DNA of 7,568 nucleotides from assembly GCA_014378085.1 (NCBI GenBank), contig JACMOJ010000022.1:1-7568 (forward strand), in the 5' to 3' direction. The position numbers and the translations under genes are program-made. This DNA comes from Burkholderiales bacterium. Its GTDB lineage: Bacteria > Pseudomonadota > Gammaproteobacteria > Burkholderiales > Usitatibacteraceae. Below the pieces are notes generated by a model that worked only from the letters and a program-made list of their open reading frames with translations, was not told where the DNA came from and ran no database searches. Shown piece by piece: positions 1 through 5,133 of this stretch. Numbering within the stretch: the stretch's first letter is position 1; the number at the start of each line of letters is the position of its first letter.

Positions 1-1698
1 AATATCGACCTCACTCAAAAGTAGTGAGGCCTGATTAACAAATATCCAGTCCAGCGTTGGGCGGAAGTGCTCCACAATCATCGCCTGATTGATGCCCTCG
101 CCGTCGTGATCGCGAATGTAGGTCGCCACACGGAACGCGGCACCCAGCGCGGTTTCGTCAGACTCCTCCGCGTGGATATCAAAGCCATTTGCCAGAGTGG
201 GCTTGACCAGCATCCGCGCAATCGCTTGAACCGCCAGCCCGGCTGCCGGTAACTTCACTCGCGGCGCCGGCGCACCGGCTTCGGGCCCTTTTTTTCGAAA
301 GAACGGTTTGTCTGTTTTAGATTTTCCCCAATCGACACCGTCAGCTCGGCTTGCCCGATCACCGCCGGTAGCACTTGGATTGTTGCCACTCGCCGCATTA
401 CCAATATTGCCCACTTGTGCTGATAACGGCACAACACGTTCAATTTCAATGGCGCTCAAACCGATCTCGTCGGCCAACTTACGGCGCAGCATCAGTGCCA
501 GCGCGGGCGCCGTCACCTGTCCTATCAATGGCTTAGCAAGTGTCATCAGGCGCGCACGGCCCTCGTCGCTGGTAATGTCAACTTGGGTACGCAACTCGTC
601 AAGCAAAAATTGTGACAACGGCTTCGCGGTTTTGACCTCTGCGAGAAAAGCATCTTTTCCAAGCCGGCGAACAAACGTATCTGGATCGTCGTCAGCTGGT
701 AAAAACAGGAATCGCACTTCTTTGCCGTCCTGCACCACCGGTAGCGATTGTTCCAGTGCGCGCCAGGCCGCACGTTGTCCGGCTTTATCCCCGTCAAAAC
801 AAAACACCAGATTGTCGGCGAGTCTTAAGAGTTTTTCGACGTGCATCGGCGTGGTCGCGGTGCCCAGGGTTGCCACCGCGTTCTCCACTCCCGCTTGCGC
901 GAGTGCGACCACATCCATATAACCTTCGACCACAATGACGGTGTTGTGATCGCGAATGGTCCGCCGCGCATGAAACAGGCCGTATAACTCACGCCCTTTT
1001 TCGAATAGCGGTGTTTCAGGCGAGTTCAAGTACTTAGGTTCGCCCTTGCCGATGACACGGCCACCGAAGCCAATCACGTTGCCTCGCTGGTCCAGTATGG
1101 GAAACATCACGCGGTCACGAAAGCGATCATAACGACGCCCTTCGTCTGAATCGATGACCAAACCGCAATCCTTGAGTGCGCCGGATGTGTAGTCCTCCAC
1201 CGCATCCTTCAAGCCCTGCCAATCGTCCGGCGCATAACCGAGCGCAAACTTGGCCGCAATCTCGCCGGTAAGCCCGCGGTTTTTGAGATAGTCGATGGCG
1301 ACTGGTGAGGCCTTAAGTTGGCGGCGGTAGAACTGCATGGCGGCAGTCATCACCTCGCCGAGCGAAGCCGAAACGCGCGCCTTTTCCAGGGATTGCTCGC
1401 GGTTTGCCTCCTCAGGCAGCGCCATTCCCACGCCTTCGGCGAGCTCCTGCACGGCATCTCGAAATCCCATGCCGTTGTATTCCATCAAAAAGCTGATTGC
1501 CGTGCCATGTGCACCACAACCGAAGCAATGGTAGAACTGCTTGGTTGGTGATACTGAGAATGACGGCGTCTTTTCGCCATGGAAAGGGCAGCAGGCTGAG
1601 TAGTTCTGGCCCGCTTTCTTTAACTTCACGTGCCGATCCACCACTTCGACAATGTCGACGCGACTTAGCAACTGTTGAATGAAGTCTTGCGGGATCAT
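1..1698 (-). CDS. dnaG: DNA primase DnaG (3' end beyond window edge)
   Basis: Synthesises RNA primers for DNA replication and is recruited to the fork by DnaB helicase. I read 566 uninterrupted codons from ATG at 1698 to the left edge. Domains in order: N-terminal CHC2 zinc finger with ligands C37, H40, C58 and C61; RNA-polymerase core with the GGRVIGKGEPKYLNSPETP stretch at about 215-233; TOPRIM fold with E258 in VVEGYMD and D302/D304 in FDGDKAG; a Gly/Ser/Lys/Pro-rich linker at about 426-485; then the start of the helicase-binding domain. E. coli DnaG is 581 residues, and allowing for the longer linker some 60 residues are probably cut off. The start matches the family N-terminus, with a modest AGG Shine-Dalgarno 5 nt upstream. 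It is the last visible gene of the rpsU operon, 54 nt after the J-like gene. An A7 run in the linker (289-295) is a possible frameshift site. Identity is certain from the motifs. Confidence 0.98.
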   Translation of the reverse strand, partial: MIPQDFIQQLLSRVDIVEVVDRHVKLKKAGQNYSACCPFHGEKTPSFSVSPTKQFYHCFGCGAHGTAISFLMEYNGMGFRDAVQELAEGVGMALPEEANREQSLEKARVSASLGEVMTAAMQFYRRQLKASPVAIDYLKNRGLTGEIAAKFALGYAPDDWQGLKDAVEDYTSGALKDCGLVIDSDEGRRYDRFRDRVMFPILDQRGNVIGFGGRVIGKGEPKYLNSPETPLFEKGRELYGLFHARRTIRDHNTVIVVEGYMDVVALAQAGVENAVATLGTATTPMHVEKLLRLADNLVFCFDGDKAGQRAAWRALEQSLPVVQDGKEVRFLFLPADDDPDTFVRRLGKDAFLAEVKTAKPLSQFLLDELRTQVDITSDEGRARLMTLAKPLIGQVTAPALALMLRRKLADEIGLSAIEIERVVPLSAQVGNIGNAASGNNPSATGGDRASRADGVDWGKSKTDKPFFRKKGPEAGAPAPRVKLPAAGLAVQAIARMLVKPTLANGFDIHAEESDETALGAAFRVATYIRDHDGEGINQAMIVEHFRPTLDWIFVNQASLLLSEVDI

Positions 1699-1752
1699 GC
1701 TCGCCTAATTATAGGAGTCCGCCTCGAAATCGTTGACCGGCGGGCGGTGGCG

Positions 1753-2520
1753 TCAGCGATTTTTGTACTGTTCTTGAATCTGCCGTGCGCGTTCTGCCGC
1801 GATACGTTGCTGCACCGCGATCGCCTCTTCGCGCTCGCGCTGTTCGATAAATCGACGCTGACGCTCTATCTCAACTTGCGCTTGATTGCGCATGCGTGCA
1901 ATCTCATATTGCTGGCGCAGATCTTCATTCTGCCGATCCCGGCGCTCGGCTTCCGTGCGTTTTTCGCGCTGTGCTTTTTCATACCTATCATCGACAACAA
2001 AACGTTGCCCCTTGGTATCTTCTGCGCGTTGCTCGCGCGCCAATTCAAGCCGTTTTTCTTCTACCTGTTGCCGGTCAATCGCCTCGCGTTGCAAGCGCTC
2101 CTCTGACAGTCGGCGCTGCTCGGCGATTTCGGCCAGCTTCTGCTTCATCGCCAACTCGGACGCGACTCGCTCCTGCTCGATACGAGTCCGTTCCTGCTGC
2201 CGTTGCTGATACCAATATGCCGATCCACCAATGACGGCAAGCAATACCAGCAGCAACATCGCTCTCTTCATCCACACCAGCACGCCACCGGTAGCCTTGG
2301 CTTCTCGCCACTGCTCGCACTTCGCATCAAATTCAGCACGCGTGGCGGGGTCAGACAGCGTGGCGTAGGCAGCGTCTAATTCAGCGAGTGCTGCTTCTTT
2401 CTGCTTGGACGACAATTTTTGGTTGGCTTCTGCCTTCTGGCGCGCAGCTTGATGGGCTCGCTCGATCCAAACCTCACTTGCGGTTTCGGGAACACCGATG
2501 AGTTCATACAGGTCTCGCAT
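1753..2520 (-). CDS. J-domain-like membrane-anchored coiled-coil protein
   Basis: The 255-residue protein begins with a J-domain-like segment (about 2-66): an LYELIGV start and an AYATLSDPATRAEFD helix IV region are typical of DnaJ. However, the HPD tripeptide that stimulates Hsp70 ATPase is replaced by E31-A32-N33. A single hydrophobic helix at about 87-104, preceded by K85-R86, should anchor it in the inner membrane with the N-terminus in the cytoplasm. Residues 105-255 are an almost continuous Glu/Arg/Gln-rich helix predicted to be coiled coil, which would lie in the periplasm if the topology is right. ATG at 2520 has a GAGG Shine-Dalgarno 4 nt upstream. It lies 84 nt after yqeY and 54 nt before dnaG on the same strand, so probably in the same operon. 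I do not recognise a named gene. A DnaK co-chaperone role is unlikely without HPD; a scaffold or adaptor role is only a guess. Confidence 0.9.
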   Translation of the reverse strand: MRDLYELIGVPETASEVWIERAHQAARQKAEANQKLSSKQKEAALAELDAAYATLSDPATRAEFDAKCEQWREAKATGGVLVWMKRAMLLLVLLAVIGGSAYWYQQRQQERTRIEQERVASELAMKQKLAEIAEQRRLSEERLQREAIDRQQVEEKRLELAREQRAEDTKGQRFVVDDRYEKAQREKRTEAERRDRQNEDLRQQYEIARMRNQAQVEIERQRRFIEQREREEAIAVQQRIAAERARQIQEQYKNR

Positions 2521-2604
2521 GCTGCCTCGGTTGTTACGAATAAAAGTTTGCGTCTAAACAACTACGGCTGGTGGCAAATTGCGTACTTCGCGCGCACCGG
2601 AAGA

Positions 2605-3048
2605 TTATCCCAATCTTGCCTTCACCACGCCAGATAACTTGCCCATGTCGGCGCGACCGGCAACCTTGGGTCGGAGGGCATTCATCACTTTTCCCATGTC
2701 CTTTGCCGTAGTCGCACCAACTTCTGCGATCACGCCGTCCAAAATCGCGGCGAGTTCGGCTTCCGACAATTGCGCGGGCATGTATTCCTGTAGTACATCA
2801 ACCTCAAATTGCTCTTTTGCCACGAGGTCGAGCCGGTTACCCGCCGTGTACTGCTCAATCGAATCCTTGCGTTGCTTGAGCATTTTTTCGATGACAGCGA
2901 GCACCACATCGTCGGTAATCTCGATACGTTCATCAACTTCGCGTTGCTTCAAGGCGGAGGTCAACAAACGAATCGCCGACAGCTTTTCACTGTCGCGCGC
3001 CTTCATGGCGGTTTTCATGTCGTTGTTGATACGATCTCGTAGGCTCAT
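2605..3048 (-). CDS. yqeY: GatB/YqeY family protein
   Basis: This 147-residue cytosolic protein belongs to the YqeY family, which resembles the tail domain of the GatB subunit of tRNA-dependent amidotransferase. Its exact role is not established; a link to tRNA or aminoacylation is inferred from the GatB resemblance. Family marks visible are IRLLTSALKQREVDER (about 26-41), the EYMPAQLSEAEL block (about 88-99) and the C-terminal DMGKVM...GRADMGKLSGVVKARL segment. Length equals the usual 147 or so. ATG at 3048 is supported by a GGTGA Shine-Dalgarno (3053-3057) and by the N-terminus SLRDRINNDMK. The ATG overlaps by 4 nt (ATGA) the stop of a short upstream frame encoded by tandem repeats, so translational coupling is possible. 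It lies between rpsU and dnaG, as in many betaproteobacteria. Expression should depend on read-through of the terminator at 3111-3141 unless a local promoter exists; I found none convincing. Confidence 0.95.
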   Translation of the reverse strand: MSLRDRINNDMKTAMKARDSEKLSAIRLLTSALKQREVDERIEITDDVVLAVIEKMLKQRKDSIEQYTAGNRLDLVAKEQFEVDVLQEYMPAQLSEAELAAILDGVIAEVGATTAKDMGKVMNALRPKVAGRADMGKLSGVVKARLG

Positions 3049-3061
3049 TTCATCACCGATC

Positions 3062-3109
3062 TCATAGCGAAAATCATAGCGTCAATCATAACGTCAGTCA
3101 TAACGTCAA
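3062..3109. repeat. Four tandem 12-bp repeats in yqeY leader
   Basis: Four adjacent 12-bp units begin at 3062, 3074, 3086 and 3098. Plus-strand consensus is TCATARCGTCAA. Units 3 and 4 differ at one base, units 2 and 4 at one base, and unit 1 is the most diverged, with its last four bases AAAA. Read on the minus strand, each unit carries ATGA and the unit length keeps the frame. From ATG at 3101 an 18-codon frame (MTDV-MIDA-MIFA-MRSV-MK) runs to a TGA at 3047-3045 that overlaps the yqeY start. No Shine-Dalgarno precedes this frame, so translation is unproven. The array begins 1 nt after the A-tract of the rpsU terminator. Confidence 0.85.
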
Positions 3110-3110
3110 T

Positions 3111-3141
3111 AAAAAAGGCAGGTGGTTTGCACCACCTGCCT
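3111..3141 (-). terminator. Intrinsic terminator after rpsU
   Basis: On the minus strand an 11-bp perfect stem (AGGCAGGTGGT / ACCACCTGCCT, 3131-3141 and 3116-3126) closes a GCAA tetraloop and is followed directly by a run of five to six Ts. This is a textbook Rho-independent terminator, 36 nt past the rpsU stop. It should end most rpsU transcripts and let a fraction continue into yqeY, the J-like gene and dnaG. E. coli has a terminator at the matching place between rpsU and dnaG, which lets S21 be made in excess over primase. Confidence 0.93.
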
Positions 3142-3177
3142 CAAGTCAATTCTGGACTGCTGCTGCCCGAAGACTGC

Positions 3178-3387
3178 TTAGTACATTTTCGGTGGCAGCA
3201 TCTGCGAACGGAGGCGCTTATAGCGACGCTTCACGGCAGCAGCATGCTTACGCTTACGCTCGGCCGTGGGTTTCTCGTAGAACTCACGTGCGCGCAGATC
3301 GGTAAGAAGACCGGTCTTTTCAATGGCGCGTTTGAAGCGACGCAATGCGACGTCAAACGGCTCGTTTTCTTTCAGTTTTACCAACAT
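3178..3387 (-). CDS. rpsU: 30S ribosomal protein bS21
   Basis: Small-subunit protein bS21, which binds near the 3' end of 16S rRNA and supports translation initiation. The 69-residue product begins [20 protein letters not shown] and contains the family signature [14 protein letters not shown], then a Lys/Arg-rich C-terminal half ending PPKMY. Its length is close to the 71 residues of E. coli. ATG at 3387 is fixed by the conserved N-terminus and by a good TAAGGA Shine-Dalgarno at 3397-3402. It is the first gene of the macromolecular-synthesis operon, divergent from tsaD. It is preceded by a leader of about 127 nt if the promoter at 3521-3549 is used, and followed by a strong terminator. Identity is certain. 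Confidence 0.98.
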   Translation of the reverse strand: MLVKLKENEPFDVALRRFKRAIEKTGLLTDLRAREFYEKPTAERKRKHAAAVKRRYKRLRSQMLPPKMY

Positions 3388-3396
3388 TGCTAGAAT

Positions 3397-3402
3397 TCCT
3401 TA
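3397..3402 (-). promoter_or_regulatory. rpsU Shine-Dalgarno
   Basis: TAAGGA on the minus strand lies 9 nt before the rpsU ATG. Its TAA (3402-3400) is also the in-frame stop of a 23-codon frame that starts with ATG at 3471. That upstream frame has no Shine-Dalgarno of its own and is probably fortuitous. Confidence 0.8.
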
Positions 3403-3428
3403 CAAATAAACTTTTCTGGTTATGCCCG

Positions 3429-3450
3429 CCCGGAAACCTGCATTCCGTGG
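3429..3450 (-). other. Hairpin in rpsU 5' leader
   Basis: CGGAA (3431-3435) pairs with TTCCG (3443-3447) around a 7-nt loop. Two further C-G pairs (3429-3430 with 3449-3450) lie beyond one bulged base, giving 7 bp in all. It sits in the untranslated leader about 40-60 nt before the rpsU start and lacks a U-tract, so it is not a terminator. Ribosomal-protein leaders often carry autoregulatory structures, but I do not recognise this as a known motif, so any regulatory role is inference. Confidence 0.4.
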
Positions 3451-3519
3451 GTCTGAAGCTCGACTTCCCATTTTGAACAACGCGCAATACTGTCGCGGCG
3501 TTCCGCCAAGGAAGCCCAA

Positions 3520-3549
3520 TATAATAGCGACAATCGGTAATTTCCGCAA
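3520..3549. promoter_or_regulatory. Divergent tsaD / rpsU promoter with overlapping -10 boxes
   Basis: The plus strand carries a perfect TATAAT at 3520-3525. The minus strand carries TATTAT at 3526-3521, one base offset, so one AT-rich heptamer can serve as -10 both ways. For rpsU a TTGCGG -35 (3549-3544) stands exactly 17 bp away. A second candidate, TTGAAA, lies at 3558-3553. For tsaD no good -35 is visible at 15-19 bp. Predicted starts are near 3532 (tsaD, leader of about 36 nt) and 3514 (rpsU, leader of about 127 nt). Boxes were read by eye; no transcript data. Confidence 0.65.
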
Positions 3550-3567
3550 CATTTTCAAGACCCTACC

Positions 3568-4605
3568 GTGTTAATCCTCGGCATCGAATCCTCCTGTGAC
3601 GAAACCGGTGTCGCCTTATACGACACCGCAGAAGGGCTGCTTTCGCAGCAGCTTTTCTCACAAGTAGAGATGCACGCCGCGTACGGTGGTGTGGTGCCTG
3701 AACTTGCCTCACGTGACCACATTCAAAGAATCCTCCCCCAGCTAGACGGGGTATTTAATGAAAGCAATCGCTCACTCAATGATATTGATGCTATCGCTGT
3801 CACGCAAGGGCCGGGGCTGGGCGGCGCGTTATTAGTCGGGGTCAGCGTCGCGACCGCACTGGGTGTCGCACTTCAAAAGCCGGTAGTCGGAATCCACCAT
3901 TTGGAGGGGCACCTACTCTCACCCCTTCTGGCAGATCCAGCGCCAGCGTTTCCATTTGTCGCCCTCCTCGTGTCCGGCGGCCATACGCAACTAATGTCTG
4001 TGGCCGCGGTTGGGGCCTACACCCTGCTCGGCGAAACGGTCGACGACGCGGCTGGTGAGGCGTTCGACAAAACAGCATCACTGCTCGGGCTCGGCTACCC
4101 AGGCGGGCCCGCGCTTGCCAAGCTTGCGATCAAAGGCGACCCCAATGCCTTCAAGCTTCCACGCCCCATGCTGCACTCAGGGGATCTCGATTTCAGCTTC
4201 AGCGGCCTGAAAACGGCTGTACTCACGCTCACCAACAAGCTGCGCGCGCGCGAAAGCGGTCTGACCGAACAAGATCGCGCAAATGTTGCGGCGGCGTTTG
4301 AAATCGCGCTCGTTGATGTGCTGACGGCAAAGTGTATCGCGGCGCTGCAACGCACCGGCATGACAACGCTGGTGGTGGCGGGCGGGGTCGGGGCTAACCA
4401 GCGCCTGCGCGCCTCGCTGAATATGGCAACAGCCAAACTTGGCTTTCGCGTGTTCTACCCGCCCGTCAATCTGTGTACCGACAACGGCGCGATGATTGCC
4501 TTCGCCGGCGCGATGCGCCTATCCGCCAACGTTGGCACCAATCTATTCACAGAAGGGGCATTTAGCGTTCGGCCCCGCTGGCCACTGTCAAACCTCAGTC
4601 AATAA
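3568..4605 (+). CDS. tsaD: tRNA N6-adenosine threonylcarbamoyltransferase TsaD
   Basis: TsaD (formerly Gcp/YgjD) transfers the threonylcarbamoyl group from threonylcarbamoyl-AMP to A37 of ANN-decoding tRNAs, working with TsaB and TsaE after TsaC makes the intermediate. The 345-residue cytosolic ASKHA-fold protein shows the N-terminal [15 protein letters not shown], metal ligands H111 and H115 in [22 protein letters not shown] at 136-144, [10 protein letters not shown] at 209-218, [11 protein letters not shown] at 271-281 and [12 protein letters not shown] at 303-314 with D305 as the third metal ligand. Length is typical. The start is GTG at 3568, placed exactly where family members begin; only a weak AAGA Shine-Dalgarno precedes it. 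It is divergent from rpsU, as in many proteobacteria, and convergent with the DUF4124 gene with 6 nt between stops. No terminator separates them. Confidence 0.98.
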   Translation: MLILGIESSCDETGVALYDTAEGLLSQQLFSQVEMHAAYGGVVPELASRDHIQRILPQLDGVFNESNRSLNDIDAIAVTQGPGLGGALLVGVSVATALGVALQKPVVGIHHLEGHLLSPLLADPAPAFPFVALLVSGGHTQLMSVAAVGAYTLLGETVDDAAGEAFDKTASLLGLGYPGGPALAKLAIKGDPNAFKLPRPMLHSGDLDFSFSGLKTAVLTLTNKLRARESGLTEQDRANVAAAFEIALVDVLTAKCIAALQRTGMTTLVVAGGVGANQRLRASLNMATAKLGFRVFYPPVNLCTDNGAMIAFAGAMRLSANVGTNLFTEGAFSVRPRWPLSNLSQ

Positions 4606-4611
4606 CTCACA

Positions 4612-5133
4612 CTACGGCGCGTTCCGGTTGTATTTGTCTTTCGCGGTACTCACGCTCTCTTCCGCCGTTTTTATCGCGAGCTCTAGGTTGGCAATCCGCG
4701 CAAAATACTCCTCGGTGCGGATCACAGAATTGCCGCCCTTTCTGACGACAATGCGCTCCTCATCGCTTTTGGGATCGCGACCATTCTCAAGCGCTTTTTT
4801 TGTGCGCTCGAGGCGTTCAACCGCGTCGTCAACTTCTTTCTGCAACTTGTCACGGCTGGCGACACGCGCAACGCCGCGCGCCTTGATGTCAGAAAACTGT
4901 TGTTGAACACCTTTGCTGTCTTTGGTGTTGAGCTTTACCGTGTTGCCGATCCTGTCGCCCTTTTCAACCTGAACCGCTTCCGCTTTTTCACCATCTTTGG
5001 GCGCTTTGTCAGAGTACGTAACTTTGCCGTCCTTATCGGTATAACGGTAAAGCGTTTCGGCATTTGTCGGCATTGTTGCGAAGTTGGCTAGCAACAACAA
5101 ACCGCATCCGATCAAGATCATTACTCTAGGCAT
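4612..5133 (-). CDS. Exported DUF4124 domain protein with coiled coil
   Basis: A 173-residue protein of unknown function. Residues 1-25 form a Sec signal peptide (short MPR n-region, hydrophobic core to about 19, TNA/ET cleavage site after A25), so it should be periplasmic. A DUF4124 motif follows (LYRYTDKDGKVTYSDKAP, about 28-45), a short beta-rich module common in proteobacterial envelope proteins. The rest, about 80-170, is charged and helical with two heptad-like stretches. LIGC at 7-10 resembles a lipobox, but the hydrophobic core continues past C10, so a lipoprotein is less likely. The ATG at 5133 lies inside moeB (8-nt overlap) and has an 8-nt Shine-Dalgarno, TCGGAGGTGA in context, 3 nt upstream. 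It is the last gene of the ctpA-moeB unit. No specific function can be given. Confidence 0.9.
   Translation of the reverse strand: MPRVMILIGCGLLLLANFATMPTNAETLYRYTDKDGKVTYSDKAPKDGEKAEAVQVEKGDRIGNTVKLNTKDSKGVQQQFSDIKARGVARVASRDKLQKEVDDAVERLERTKKALENGRDPKSDEERIVVRKGGNSVIRTEEYFARIANLELAIKTAEESVSTAKDKYNRNAP

Noticed and set aside
9..29. Perfect 7-bp inverted repeat CCTCACT...AGTGAGG with a 7-nt loop
   Set aside because: Sits inside the dnaG coding region with no T-run on either side; probably chance. A terminator or attachment site is not supported.
308..922. 204-codon plus-strand open frame opposite dnaG
   Set aside because: Lies wholly antisense to a confirmed dnaG with all its motifs; composition is Ser/Ala/Arg-rich as expected of a shadow frame, and no domain is recognised.
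1675..2106. 143-codon plus-strand frame with a Leu/Phe-rich, membrane-like product
   Set aside because: It is the complement of the Glu/Lys/Gln-rich coiled coil of the J-like gene, which yields hydrophobic codons on the opposite strand. There is no Shine-Dalgarno and no family resemblance.
2579..3067. 162-codon plus-strand frame opposite yqeY
   Set aside because: Fully antisense to yqeY, whose family motifs are clear; Ser-rich composition is typical of a shadow frame.
3080..3109. TTGACG boxes with TATGAT boxes in the 12-bp repeats, resembling a sigma-70 promoter for yqeY
   Set aside because: The repeat period forces spacings of 13 or 25 bp between them, outside the 15-19 bp usable range.
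3400..3471. 23-codon upstream frame in the rpsU leader as a gene
   Set aside because: No Shine-Dalgarno or recognisable product; the overlap of its stop with the rpsU ribosome site is probably coincidental. Mentioned only with the leader finding.
4555..4576. GGGGC / GCCCC stem near the end of tsaD as a possible terminator
   Set aside because: Only 5 bp with a 12-nt loop, inside the coding region, and not followed by a T-run.
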